32,831 bases of DNA from Brevundimonas sp. UBA986 (GCA_002292165.1 DBBK01000155.1:7021-39851); one strand, 5' to 3'. Numbered from the stretch's first letter, positions 23,258 to 32,185 are shown. Notes: generated by a model not told the origin, from the sequence alone. A program made the numbers and translations.

Positions 23258-24654
23258 GCGGCGGCGCTCCCAAGGGGAAGGACTCCGGCGCGCGCGGCCG
23301 CCGTCTGGCCGACAAGGCGCGCGGTCCGCGCCGTGAGCCGAAACCCCAGGTCCAGAACCCCAACGACGATTCCGTCGACATCGGTGTCGAGGCCCGGGTC
23401 GCCGCCGGCGTCCTGCTCAACGCCGCGCTGGTGCGGCGCGGCGGGCTGGACGAGGCCCTGGCCCTGCCCGCCGTCACAGCCCTGCCCGGGCCCGATCGCG
23501 CCTTCGCCCGCGCCGTGGCCATGGCGGCGCTGCGCCGTCTGGGCGAGATCGACCAGATCCTCGACCGCAAGCTCCAGAAGCGCCCGCCCGAGGCGGTCCG
23601 CACCCTGATGCGCATCTCCCTGGCCCAGACCCTGGTGCTGGAAACCCCGGCCTTCGCGGCGGTCTCCACGGCGGTCAAGCTGGCTGAGCGCGACCCCAAG
23701 ACCCGGCCCTACAAGAACCTCGTCAACGCCGTCCTGCGCGGCATCGACCGCGAAGGCCCCGGCCTGACCACGGCGGAATCCAACCTGCCTGAGTGGATCG
23801 CGGCCCGCTGGAAACAGACCTATGGCGATCAGGCCCTGATCGGTCTGGCGCTGGCCGCTCGTGAGGAGCCGCCGACCGACCTCAGCCTCAAGCCCGGTCA
23901 GGACGCCGCCGCATTGGCCGAAGCCGTCGAGGGCGAAGTCCTTCCCGGCGGCTCGGTCCGCACCGGCAAGCGCGGCGACGTCGCCGCCTGGCCCGGCTTC
24001 GAGGACGGAAACTGGTGGGTCCAGGACGCCGCCGCCGCCGTCCCCGTCCGCCTGCTGGCCCCCAGGGCCGGCGAGACCGCGCTCGACATGTGCGCCGCCC
24101 CCGGCGGCAAGACGCTGCAGATCGCCGCGGCCGGCGCGACCGTTCAGGCCCTCGACCGCTCCGACGCCCGCCTGAACCGCCTGCGCCAGAATCTGGCCCG
24201 CACCGGGCTCGAGGCCGCCATCGCCGTCATGCCGGCCGAGGACTGGCTGGACAGCCGCACCTTCGACGCCGTCCTGCTGGATGCGCCCTGCACCGCCACC
24301 GGCACCTTCCGCCGCAATCCGGAAGTCCTGCGCGCCACCAAGCCGGCGGATGTGGGCAAGCTGGCCGACGTCCAGCACCGGCTGCTCGACGCCGCCGCCG
24401 AACGGGTCGCTCCCGGCGGCCGGATGGTCTACTGCGTCTGCTCGCTGGAGCGGGAGGAGGGCGAGACCCAGATCATCGCCTTCCTGCGCCGCAACCCGGC
24501 CTTCCGCACGGTGAAGGCCGACCCGGCCGCCGTCGGCGCCCCCGCCGAGGCCCTGACCCCCGAAGGCTGGCTGCGCATCCTGCCCTCCATGTGGGCCGAA
24601 AACGGCGGCCTCGACGGCTTCTTCGCCGCGCGGCTGGAGCGGATTCAGGGCTAG
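23254..24654 (+). CDS. rsmB: 16S rRNA m5C methyltransferase, RsmB-like
   Basis: The 466-residue protein has a basic N-terminal tail, a NusB-like RNA-binding domain (about 42-165, VEARVAAGVLLNAALV) and a SAM-dependent methyltransferase domain (about 230-466). Motifs: LDMCAAPGGKTLQIA, ALDRSDARLNRL, VLLDAPCTATGTFRRNPE with C346, and VYCVCSLEREEGE with C394/C396. These are the two cysteine motifs of m5C RNA methyltransferases. The target (C967 of 16S rRNA in E. coli) is taken from the family. The GTG start overlaps the kup stop by 4 bp. Confidence 0.92.
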   Translation: MSGGAPKGKDSGARGRRLADKARGPRREPKPQVQNPNDDSVDIGVEARVAAGVLLNAALVRRGGLDEALALPAVTALPGPDRAFARAVAMAALRRLGEIDQILDRKLQKRPPEAVRTLMRISLAQTLVLETPAFAAVSTAVKLAERDPKTRPYKNLVNAVLRGIDREGPGLTTAESNLPEWIAARWKQTYGDQALIGLALAAREEPPTDLSLKPGQDAAALAEAVEGEVLPGGSVRTGKRGDVAAWPGFEDGNWWVQDAAAAVPVRLLAPRAGETALDMCAAPGGKTLQIAAAGATVQALDRSDARLNRLRQNLARTGLEAAIAVMPAEDWLDSRTFDAVLLDAPCTATGTFRRNPEVLRATKPADVGKLADVQHRLLDAAAERVAPGGRMVYCVCSLEREEGETQIIAFLRRNPAFRTVKADPAAVGAPAEALTPEGWLRILPSMWAENGGLDGFFAARLERIQG

Positions 24655-24707
24655 ATCAGAGTCGGGGGAGCCTTGCCCCCCGGCGCGACCCGCCTTATCC
24701 CGTGCGC

Positions 24708-25367
24708 ATGACCGCGCCCCTGATCTGTCCGTCGATCCTCGCCAGCGATTTCGCCAAGCTGGGGTCTGAAGTCGCCGCCATCGAGGCCGCGGGCGCCGAC
24801 TGGGTCCACGTCGACGTCATGGACGGCCATTTCGTGCCCAACATCACCATCGGTCCGGACGTGGTGAAGGCCCTGCGGCCGCATACGAAACTGCCCTTCG
24901 ACGTCCACCTGATGGTCGCGCCGGTCGATCCCTGGCTCGAGGCCTATCGCAACGCCGGCGCCGACATCCTGACCGTCCATCCCGAGAGCGGGCCGCACCT
25001 GCACCGGACGCTGGGCCGCATCCGCCAGCTGGGCGCCAAGGCGGGCGTCGTGCTCAATCCCGGCACCTCGCTGAGCGTGCTCGAGGACGTCATCGACCTC
25101 GTCGATCTGGTGCTCATCATGTCGGTCAATCCGGGCTTCGGCGGCCAGTCCTTCATCGACAGCTCGCTCAGGAAGATCGAGCGCGCCCGGGCCCTCCTCG
25201 ACGCCGCCGGATCAAAGGCCCATCTGCAGGTCGACGGCGGGGTCACCGCCGCCAACGCCGGGGCCTGCGTCTCCGCCGGGGCCGACGCCCTGGTCGCCGG
25301 CACGGCGGTGTTCAAGGGCGGCCCCGACGCCTACGCCGCCAATATCGCGGCGCTGAAGGCTGCATGA
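24708..25367 (+). CDS. rpe: Ribulose-phosphate 3-epimerase
   Basis: The 219-residue TIM barrel interconverts ribulose 5-phosphate and xylulose 5-phosphate. Motifs: ICPSILASDFAKL, WVHVDVMDGHFVPNITIGP (metal and catalytic D), FDVHLMV, VLNPGTSLSVLEDV, IMSVNPGFGGQSFI and LQVDGGVTAANAG. All key residues are present. The ATG at 24708 has no obvious ribosome site. The stop overlaps the next gene by ATGA (25364-25367), which points to coupled translation. Confidence 0.96.
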   Translation: MTAPLICPSILASDFAKLGSEVAAIEAAGADWVHVDVMDGHFVPNITIGPDVVKALRPHTKLPFDVHLMVAPVDPWLEAYRNAGADILTVHPESGPHLHRTLGRIRQLGAKAGVVLNPGTSLSVLEDVIDLVDLVLIMSVNPGFGGQSFIDSSLRKIERARALLDAAGSKAHLQVDGGVTAANAGACVSAGADALVAGTAVFKGGPDAYAANIAALKAA

Positions 25368-27205
25368 ATCCCCTCGGCCCCTTCGCGCCCCGGCCGACCG
25401 AGGCCGACGGCCTCGCTCCCGGCGTCATCCCGGGGCTGAAGGGCGCGCCCGTGCGCACCCCGGTCCGTTCCGGCGGCCCCCACACCGGCCCGACCCTCTG
25501 GCCCGCCATCCTCGGCCGTCTGCTGACGCGCCAGATGTGGATCGAGCTCTACGGCCTGCCCGGTTACGGCCTGAGCCTCGCCGGCCTCCTGTCCGGCGGC
25601 AAGGCCACGGCCCTGGCCGCCACCCCGCGCGACTTCCGCCCCGCCGATGCGGCGCTCGGCAAGGCTATCCTCGACGGCCGTTTCACCCTCGCCGGGGTCA
25701 GCCTCGACGCCGCCGCGCCCGAGGATCCCTGGGATCGGCCCAGCCCCTCGCGCAGCTTCGCGGTCGATCTGCACGCCTTCGCCTGGCTGCCGCCCCTGAT
25801 GCTTCAGGGCGACCGCGGCGCGCGCGAGGCCCTGCGCCTGACGCTGGCCTGGGCCGATCACTTCACCCGCTGGTCCCCCTTCGCCTGGGACCCGGCCGTC
25901 CTCGCCCGCCGCGTCTTCAACCTCGCCTGCGCCGCCCGTCGTATGGGCGGGGTGGCCACCGAGGCCGAGCGCTTGAGGCTGTGCGACATCCTCGCCCGTC
26001 AGGGGCGCCAGCTGCTGCGTCCGCCCGGCGGTCTGGCGGGCAAGGCCGAGCGGATGATCGCCGCCGCCCTGGCCGGCTGCGTCCTCGCCGGCCCGCCCGG
26101 GGTCTCGATCCGCAAGGCGGCGCTGCACCGCCTGCCCGGCGCCCTGCGCGTCACCGTCCAGGGCGACGGCGGCCACGCCTCGCGCAATCCCGAGGCCGGC
26201 CTTTTCCTGCTGCTCGACCTCCTGACGCTGGACGACGCCCTGTCCCAGCTGTCCGAGACCCTGCCCGAGGCCGCCGCTGGCGCCATCCAGCGCCTGACCT
26301 CGGCCCTGCGCCTCCAGACCCTGCCCGACGGCCGCCTGACCAGCTTCCAGGGTGGCGGCCCGTCGAAGGCCGACCTCGTCGCCGCCGCCCGCGCCCATGA
26401 CGACTGGTCCCAGACCCCCGCCGCCCAGGCCCCGCTCGGCGGCCTCGTCGGCGGCCTGCGCCGCATCCACGGCTCCCTGCTGACCGTCGTCGCCGACACC
26501 GGCGCCCTGTCCCACGGCGCCTGGGGCGAGACCGCCTGCGCCCAGCCGCTGGCGCTCGAAATCTGCTGCGGCAAGGACCGGCTGATCACCGGCTGCGGCT
26601 GGACGCCCCGCGCCGGCGACCGTCAGGGTCTGCGCCTGACCCCGGCCCACACCACCCTGACGCTCGGCGAACAGTCGCTGGGCGACCCGCTCGGCGGCTG
26701 GAAGGGCGACCTGCTGGGCCCGCGCATGATCGGCCGCCCGATCCACGTCACCAATGAGCACCGCGAGGCCGACGGCGCCGTCTGGCTGGAGCTGGAGCAT
26801 GACGGCTGGGCCGTGCCCTTCGGCCTGCTGCACCAGCGCCGCCTCTATCTCGACCAGCGTCTGGACGAGGTCCGCGCCGAGGAACGCCTTCACCCGGCCC
26901 CGGGGCATGAGGAGGACGTGCGCGCCATCGCCGCCCCCTACGCCGTCCGCTTCCATCTGGAGCCCGGGGTTCAGGCCTCCCTTGCCCGCGACCGCCGCTC
27001 CATCCTGCTGCGCGGCCATTCCGGACGCGGCTGGTGGTTCCGCACCGACGGCCCCGACGTCGCCATCGAGCCCAGCGTCCACATCGACGACGGCCTGACC
27101 CGGCGCAGCCTCCAGATCGTCGTCCGCGGCTCGGCCCGCACCGACGCCGAAACCAAGATCCGCTGGAAGCTCAGCCCCGCCGGCGCCGCGGGCGATCCGG
27201 TCTAG
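25364..27205 (+). CDS. Heparinase II/III-like protein
   Basis: The 613-residue protein has an alpha/alpha-toroid N-terminal half (about 40-330, including DLHAFAWLPPLM and RVFNLACAARRM) and a beta-rich C-terminal half with segments typical of the heparinase II/III family (GGPSKADLV, GALSHGAWGE, and RRLYLDQRLDEVRAEERL). No signal peptide is seen, which is usual for this alphaproteobacterial subfamily located near rsmB and purH. The substrate is unknown; a polysaccharide lyase role is inferred from the family. ATGA overlap with rpe. The stop is followed directly by an abrupt drop in GC content. Confidence 0.85.
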   Translation: MNPLGPFAPRPTEADGLAPGVIPGLKGAPVRTPVRSGGPHTGPTLWPAILGRLLTRQMWIELYGLPGYGLSLAGLLSGGKATALAATPRDFRPADAALGKAILDGRFTLAGVSLDAAAPEDPWDRPSPSRSFAVDLHAFAWLPPLMLQGDRGAREALRLTLAWADHFTRWSPFAWDPAVLARRVFNLACAARRMGGVATEAERLRLCDILARQGRQLLRPPGGLAGKAERMIAAALAGCVLAGPPGVSIRKAALHRLPGALRVTVQGDGGHASRNPEAGLFLLLDLLTLDDALSQLSETLPEAAAGAIQRLTSALRLQTLPDGRLTSFQGGGPSKADLVAAARAHDDWSQTPAAQAPLGGLVGGLRRIHGSLLTVVADTGALSHGAWGETACAQPLALEICCGKDRLITGCGWTPRAGDRQGLRLTPAHTTLTLGEQSLGDPLGGWKGDLLGPRMIGRPIHVTNEHREADGAVWLELEHDGWAVPFGLLHQRRLYLDQRLDEVRAEERLHPAPGHEEDVRAIAAPYAVRFHLEPGVQASLARDRRSILLRGHSGRGWWFRTDGPDVAIEPSVHIDDGLTRRSLQIVVRGSARTDAETKIRWKLSPAGAAGDPV

Positions 27206-27233
27206 ATAAGGGATATCGTTCTTAGACGGGTAG

Positions 27234-28487
27234 TTAAGCTTGATTGGATTGGGGCGGCGACCAATCGGACAATATAGCTTCCCATTGGGATATAGAGTAA
27301 TTAATTCTGTAGATTCCCACCGGAAGTGGAGTTCCTTGAGAATCTGAGTGAACATGAATGTTCAGGTCGTTAATGCTTCCGACTTTCGAGACTATTGATA
27401 TGTCCGGGCAATTTTGCGGCATATAGTCTATAGAGGTTTCTATAAGGGCTTTTGGCCAGTCTGGATCTTCATCCAAGTGTACTGTAGCCGTAAAATTTCT
27501 GATTGGCTTCAGGATTTCTACTGAGAGAATTCCTGACTGCTCGAGCAAGTCTTTAGATATAGATACAGTTGATACTTTGATTGATGGGTGGCTCAGCGCG
27601 CTACGCTGAGATCTTCTCTCGCTGATATCCTTCAGGTCGGCAACGGTCTCCTTGTCGAGCGGTTGTCCGGCCTTTTCGGCGGCAAACTGTAGGAAGCGAT
27701 CAGTTTGATATATCAACACTCTTTGGCCTGATATATCTGATGCTTCCCTATGAAGCTCATTGCGAGGGCCAACGGTCCGCCCCGAATGGACCTCCCACCA
27801 ATCCTCCTTTTTCTCTGATGTGACAAGAATAATTGGTTTTCCAATACTCTTGGCAAATTCCAAAGTCTGTGACCACATAATATAGTCCCCATACTTCCGA
27901 TCTTCGGGCTTTCCGTCGTCCAAATATCCAGGCGGGACTTGGCCTGAAAATCTTTGTTCGGCTATCTTGTTGATATCGACAAGCTCTTCCGGCGTGGGTT
28001 GGGGGCCGACTTTTCCGTCAAATATTTCTACAATCTGATCTAGTATTTCGTCAGACTGCAAATAATTGGGGTGGCCAACCTTTGCAGATTCTATCTTGGC
28101 TTTTGCCTCATCGATCGATTTCGTGATGTCAGAATTTATCTCATCGAGATCGCTTGCGGAAAATATACGTAGGCTTTTCAGCTTTGATATAGATTGATCT
28201 CGTGTTTTAGAAATTTCCGCTATTACAGCGGATGCTTGATCAAAACTTCCGATGGAAGTGACAATGACTTTTTTTCTGTTCCTTACGAACTCGTTCGCAG
28301 CTTGATCAGAAATCCATACCCTCGTTCCAAACAGCCGGATCGCCGATATTATCTCTTCCCGCGTTTTTGCATGATATCTGTAGAGGTCCAACAGAAGATT
28401 CGCATCCACGGTTAGGACACCATTTTCCCAAATCTGCTTGATCTCGTCGGAACTAGGACTCAGGTACCATTTGAATCGTTCTTTCAT
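27234..28487 (-). CDS. PIN-like domain protein (DUF4935/PIN_8 type), AT-rich, likely acquired
   Basis: The 417-residue protein has an N-terminal PIN-like nuclease domain: VLTVDANLLLDLYRYH (D28), WISDQAANEFVRNR (E66), KYGDYIMWSQTLEFA (D201) and ILVTSEKKEDWW (E225/D229), then GPRNELHREASD and VLIYQTDRFLQFA. These match the DUF4935/PIN_8 pattern, where the acidic residues bind metal for RNA cleavage. The central part (about 85-160) is helical and charged; the C-terminus (about 295-417) is beta-rich and unrecognised. The gene is visibly AT-rich (many ATA, TAT, AAA codons) in a GC-rich genome, and it lies alone, opposite to its neighbours, between the heparinase-like gene and purH. A solitary defence or RNA-cleavage role is an inference. 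Confidence 0.75.
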   Translation of the reverse strand: MKERFKWYLSPSSDEIKQIWENGVLTVDANLLLDLYRYHAKTREEIISAIRLFGTRVWISDQAANEFVRNRKKVIVTSIGSFDQASAVIAEISKTRDQSISKLKSLRIFSASDLDEINSDITKSIDEAKAKIESAKVGHPNYLQSDEILDQIVEIFDGKVGPQPTPEELVDINKIAEQRFSGQVPPGYLDDGKPEDRKYGDYIMWSQTLEFAKSIGKPIILVTSEKKEDWWEVHSGRTVGPRNELHREASDISGQRVLIYQTDRFLQFAAEKAGQPLDKETVADLKDISERRSQRSALSHPSIKVSTVSISKDLLEQSGILSVEILKPIRNFTATVHLDEDPDWPKALIETSIDYMPQNCPDISIVSKVGSINDLNIHVHSDSQGTPLPVGIYRINYSISQWEAILSDWSPPQSNQA

Positions 28488-28640
28488 CGCGCGAGCCTGC
28501 GTCCCTCATACAACCTCAAAAGAACTTAGCGTTGAAATGAAGGGTGAGGAAAGAGCGAATGCGCTGGGGGTGACGCCCCGGTTCATGAGTGTTAAGGGCG
28601 CGCGCATCGCTCCCCCCGATTCCGAGAACGGACGAATCCC

Positions 28641-30245
28641 ATGCCCGCAGCTCCCGATTTCCCGCCTGCTCCTGACCGGGTGAAGCCCGTCCGCGCCCTG
28701 ATCTCCCTGTCCGACAAGACGGGTCTGGAAGAGGCGGCGCGCGCGATGCATGAGGCGGGCGTCGAGCTGGTCTCCACCGGCGGCACCCGGGCGGCGATCG
28801 CGGGCTTCGGCCTGCCGGTCAAGGACGTCGCCGACCTGACGGGCTTCCCCGAGATGATGGACGGCCGGGTCAAGACCCTGCACCCCGTGGTCCACGGCGG
28901 CCTGCTGGGCGTGCGCGACGCGGCCGAGCACAAGGCGGCCATGGATGAGCACGATATCGGCCCGATCGATATCGTCTGGATCGACCTCTACCCGTTTGAA
29001 TCGACCGTCGCCTCGGGCGCCGGCTTCGACGCCGTGATCGAGAACATCGACATCGGCGGCCCGGCCATGATCCGTTCGGGCTCCAAGAACCACGGCTATG
29101 TCGCCGTCGCCGTCGACGCCGAATCCATCGCGATGATCGTCGAGGCCCTGAAGGCCGACGGCTCGACCGACCTCGCCCTGCGCAAGCGCCTCGCCGCCCG
29201 CGCCTTCGCCCGCACCGCCGCCTATGACGCCGCCGTCTCGGGCTGGTTCGCCGGCCAGCTGGACGACGCCGCCCCGGCCCGCAAGTCGATCGCCGGATCG
29301 CTGGCCCAGACCCTGCGCTACGGCGAGAACCCGCACCAGACGGGCGCCTTCTACCGCACCGGAGAAGCCCGCCCCGGCGTCGCACACGCCACCCAGATCC
29401 AGGGCAAGGAGCTGGGCTACAACAACATCGCCGACGCCGACGCCGCCTATGAGCTGGTCGCCGAGTTCGAACAGCCCGCCGTGGTCATCGTCAAACACGC
29501 CAACCCCTGCGGCGTCGCCGTCGGCAAGGACCTGTCGGAAGCCTATGCCCGCGCCCTGGAATGCGACGCCGTCTCGGCCTTCGGCGGCGTTATCGCCGTC
29601 AACCGCCCGCTGAACGGCGCCGACGCCCGCGCCATCACCGACATCTTCACCGAGGTCGTCATCGCCCCCGGCGCGGACGAGGAGGCCAAGGAAATCTTCG
29701 CGGCCAAGAAGAACCTGCGCCTGCTGATCACCGATGGCCTGCCCGACCCGCATGGCCCGGGCGAGGTCTTCCGCTCCGTCGCCGGCGGCTTCCTGGTCCA
29801 GTCGCGCGATCGCAGCCTGATCAAGCCCTCGGACCTGAAGATCGTGACGAAGCGCCAGCCGACCCCGACCGAGATCCAGGACATGCTGTTCGCCTTCACC
29901 GTGGCCAAGCACGTCAAGTCCAACGCCATCGTCTATGCCAGGGACGGCCAGACGGCGGGCATCGGCGCCGGTCAGATGAACCGCCGCGACTCGGCCCGCA
30001 TCGCCGCCATCCGGGCGCGCGAGGCCGGTGAGGCCAAGGGGCTGGCCCATTCTCTGGCGGAAGGGTCCGCCTGTGCGTCCGAAGCCTTCTTCCCCTTCGC
30101 CGACGGCCTTCTGGAAGCGGTCGCGGCCGGCGCCACGGCGGTCATCCAGCCCGGCGGCTCCATGCGCGACGCCGAGGTCATCGCCGCGGCCGACGAAAAG
30201 GGCATCGCCATGGCCTTCACCGGCGTGCGGGTCTTCCGGCATTAA
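28641..30245 (+). CDS. purH: Bifunctional AICAR transformylase / IMP cyclohydrolase
   Basis: The 534-residue enzyme carries out the last two steps of purine synthesis. The N-terminal IMP cyclohydrolase domain (about 17-150) shows RALISLSDKTGLEEAAR, LVSTGGTRAAI, MMDGRVKTLHPVVHGG and NIDIGGPAMIRSGSKNH. The C-terminal transformylase domain has LRYGENPHQTGAFY, VIVKHANPCGVAVG with K285/H286, ECDAVSAFGGVIAVN and GIGAGQMNRRDSARIA. Length and order are normal. The ATG at 28641 follows a weak GGA. Upstream 150 bp separate it from the AT-rich PIN-like gene and should contain the promoter. Confidence 0.97.
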   Translation: MPAAPDFPPAPDRVKPVRALISLSDKTGLEEAARAMHEAGVELVSTGGTRAAIAGFGLPVKDVADLTGFPEMMDGRVKTLHPVVHGGLLGVRDAAEHKAAMDEHDIGPIDIVWIDLYPFESTVASGAGFDAVIENIDIGGPAMIRSGSKNHGYVAVAVDAESIAMIVEALKADGSTDLALRKRLAARAFARTAAYDAAVSGWFAGQLDDAAPARKSIAGSLAQTLRYGENPHQTGAFYRTGEARPGVAHATQIQGKELGYNNIADADAAYELVAEFEQPAVVIVKHANPCGVAVGKDLSEAYARALECDAVSAFGGVIAVNRPLNGADARAITDIFTEVVIAPGADEEAKEIFAAKKNLRLLITDGLPDPHGPGEVFRSVAGGFLVQSRDRSLIKPSDLKIVTKRQPTPTEIQDMLFAFTVAKHVKSNAIVYARDGQTAGIGAGQMNRRDSARIAAIRAREAGEAKGLAHSLAEGSACASEAFFPFADGLLEAVAAGATAVIQPGGSMRDAEVIAAADEKGIAMAFTGVRVFRH

Positions 30246-30251
30246 GCGCTA

Positions 30252-30293
30252 GGGCGCTACCGCTCGCCGCGCGGCGGCTCGCTGCTTGAGCGC
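30252..30293 (+). repeat. 42-bp dispersed intergenic repeat, copy C
   Basis: The copy begins 7 nt after the purH stop with GGGCGCTACCGCTCGCC and ends CTGCTTGAGCGC. It is nearly identical to copy B (8019-8060). As with the other copies it lies downstream of a plus-strand gene and in the same orientation as that gene. Confidence 0.75.
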
Positions 30294-30350
30294 GAGCCGC
30301 ACTCGCCTTCAACGAAGCGGGCGACGAAGATGTCCGCCCGCACACAGCAA

Positions 30351-30380
30351 AACGGCGGCCCGATCGGGCCGCCGTTTTTC
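30351..30380. terminator. Bidirectional intrinsic terminator between purH and the M23 gene
   Basis: A perfect 26-bp palindrome at 30351-30376 (left half AACGGCGGCCCGA) is flanked by a T-run on the plus strand (GTTTTTCG) and an A/T-run on the other side (CAAAACGG). It can end both purH and the convergent M23 gene. Confidence 0.88.
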
Positions 30381-30402
30381 GTTCTGACAGGAAGTCCGGA
30401 GC

Positions 30403-31758
30403 CTAGCCCTGCGCCGGCCTCAGACCCGCGACCTGGGCCTGCATGGCTTCCGGCTTGCGCTCGCCGCCCTGGGCGATGATGCGGTCGATGCGGGCCTTTT
30501 CGGCGCGGAAAGCGGTCAGGTCGGCGCCGGCGAGGACGGTGCCCTCGGAGGTGCGGACCGAGGCCGGGTTGATCCGCTGGCCGCCGCGCCAGATCTCATA
30601 GTGCAGGTGCGGGCCGGTCGAGGCGCCGGTCGTGCCCACATAGGCGACGATCTGGCCCTGGGAGACACGCTGGCCGGCGCGGATGCCCGAGCCATAGCGC
30701 GACAGGTGGCCATAGCCGGTCTCCAGACCGTTCGAATGGCGGATGCGCAGCCAGTTGCCGTAGCCGCCCCAGCGGCGGGCCTCGACGACCACGCCGTCGG
30801 CGGGCGCCACGACCGGGGTGCCGGTCACGGCCGCATAGTCCATGCCCTGGTGCATCTTGCGGAAGCCCGACAGCGGGTGGACCCGCACGCCGAAGCCCGA
30901 GGAGATGCGGCGGAAGGTGGCGAGCGGGGCGCGCATGGCGCTGGTCCGCAGGTTCTTGCCGCCGGCGTCGAAATAGGCCGCCTCGCGGGCGCCGGCCGGC
31001 TTGAAGCGGTAGAAGGCCTGGCCCTTGATCTCGGCGTACATCAGGTCGCCGGTGTCGACGGTGCGGCCCTGTTCGGTGACCGCCCGGTCGAAGACCAGGG
31101 TGAACTCGTCGGCGCCGCGCACGTCATTGCGCATGTCGATCTTGCCCGAGAAGACCTGGGTGGCGCGGCGGATGATGGCGGCGGTGGCCCCGAAGGCGCC
31201 GGCCGAGGAGGCCAGCGAGGAGTTCACCTTGCCGTGGGCGACGACGATCTCGCGCGTCACCTTCTCGTCCAGGGCCCGCAGGCGCAGGGCGCCGTCGAAG
31301 CTGCGCGACACGGTCAGCTGGCTGGCCGGACCGGTGCGCATGGTCAGGCCGATCAGACGGGCCTCGCCCATGCCGCCGCGCGGCTTGGAGATGGCGGTCT
31401 CGAACTTCAGGCCGGCGCGCAGGTCGGCCAGGTCGAAGGCGTTGGAAATGGTTTCGGCGACGGCGTGGGCGTCGGCCTCGGCGATGCCGGTGCGGCGCAC
31501 GGCCTGTTCGAAGGTCTCGCCCTTGCGGATCTGGACGTTGACGGCCTCGGGGGCGGTCAGGCCTTCCGGCGCATTGGCCGAGGCGAAGGCGCGCGCCTCG
31601 AGGTTGGCGACCTGTTGCGAGGTCAGTTCGGGAACTTCCGCCGCCTGGGCGGGTTGGTACACTCGACCGGCCAGCATGGCCACCGTCAGCGCAGCGGCGG
31701 CGGTCAGCAGGTGCGGCGCGAAACGTGTCGGTTGGCGGCGTGGATCGAACTGAGCCAT
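30403..31758 (-). CDS. M23-family metalloendopeptidase (LytM type)
   Basis: The 451-residue protein has an N-terminal membrane anchor or signal (HLLTAAAALTVAMLAG, then VYQPAQAAE), a LysM/OapA-like or Csd3-like middle region (about 70-280; NVQIRKGETFEQAVRRTG) and a C-terminal M23 domain (about 282-400). Zinc ligands are H303 and D307 in HQGMDYA and H386 in PHLHYEIW, with H351 in GYGHLSRYG; all are present, so it should be an active peptidoglycan endopeptidase in the periplasm. The ATG at 31758 follows GGGGA and puts the anchor at the N-terminus. Which Caulobacter LytM protein it matches is not decided. Confidence 0.9.
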   Translation of the reverse strand: MAQFDPRRQPTRFAPHLLTAAAALTVAMLAGRVYQPAQAAEVPELTSQQVANLEARAFASANAPEGLTAPEAVNVQIRKGETFEQAVRRTGIAEADAHAVAETISNAFDLADLRAGLKFETAISKPRGGMGEARLIGLTMRTGPASQLTVSRSFDGALRLRALDEKVTREIVVAHGKVNSSLASSAGAFGATAAIIRRATQVFSGKIDMRNDVRGADEFTLVFDRAVTEQGRTVDTGDLMYAEIKGQAFYRFKPAGAREAAYFDAGGKNLRTSAMRAPLATFRRISSGFGVRVHPLSGFRKMHQGMDYAAVTGTPVVAPADGVVVEARRWGGYGNWLRIRHSNGLETGYGHLSRYGSGIRAGQRVSQGQIVAYVGTTGASTGPHLHYEIWRGGQRINPASVRTSEGTVLAGADLTAFRAEKARIDRIIAQGGERKPEAMQAQVAGLRPAQG

Positions 31759-32185
31759 CGGTCCCCAGGAAATGACGACGCCACACGGCGCCACGCAACG
31801 AGGTATGCAAGGATCGCGCCCGGTGTTCCCCCGGCTGCCGCGAGACAAGGCGTATAGCCTGACGATGTCACAATGGGAAGCAGTCCGTTACATTCGGTTA
31901 ACGCAATGGCAGAGCCGCTGTATTCCCGGCGTGGCGGGCGTTTTCGCCGAACAGGCGATGAGACTATAACCAAAGACATTCAGCTGAGCCGTTTCGCGCA
32001 ACTGACAGTAGTTCAGTTAGACTGAAGGTGTTTTCAAGGTCACAGCCCGTGGCCTCAAGGCAACTCAAACGTCTGCGAACGGTTCGCGGAAACGACACAA
32101 AAAATTTTACGTTCAGAGGGGATTGCGGTCCGGGAATGCCCCTTCCGCTCCTGTGACCCGGCTCGGGACTGTGCGAGACTGGATC
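31759..32185. other. Divergent intergenic region with clustered ACTGA half-sites
   Basis: This 427-bp region separates the M23 gene and a small membrane-protein gene and has no credible gene. AACTGA (32000-32005) / TCAGTT (32013-32018) and TTCAGT (32012-32017) / ACTGAA (32021-32026) are overlapping inverted repeats, so one motif appears three times in alternate orientation. TATAAC at 31965-31970 may be a -10 element. The rest shows nothing I can name; it is less GC-rich than the coding parts. Confidence 0.35.

Noticed and set aside
25331..27355. A 674-residue antisense frame running from the AT-rich region across the heparinase-like gene
   Set aside because: Its first 50 residues come from the PIN-like gene region in another frame and the rest is Gly/Ala/Gln-rich shadow sequence; no domain seen.
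27206..28640. Genomic-island att sites or target duplications flanking the PIN-like gene
   Set aside because: No direct repeat longer than about 5 bp was found at the two borders and there is no tRNA or integrase nearby.
31888..31906. TTAACCGAATGTAAC-like sequence (minus strand) as a CtrA binding site
   Set aside because: The second half-site is off by one base from the TTAA-N7-TTAA spacing and imperfect.
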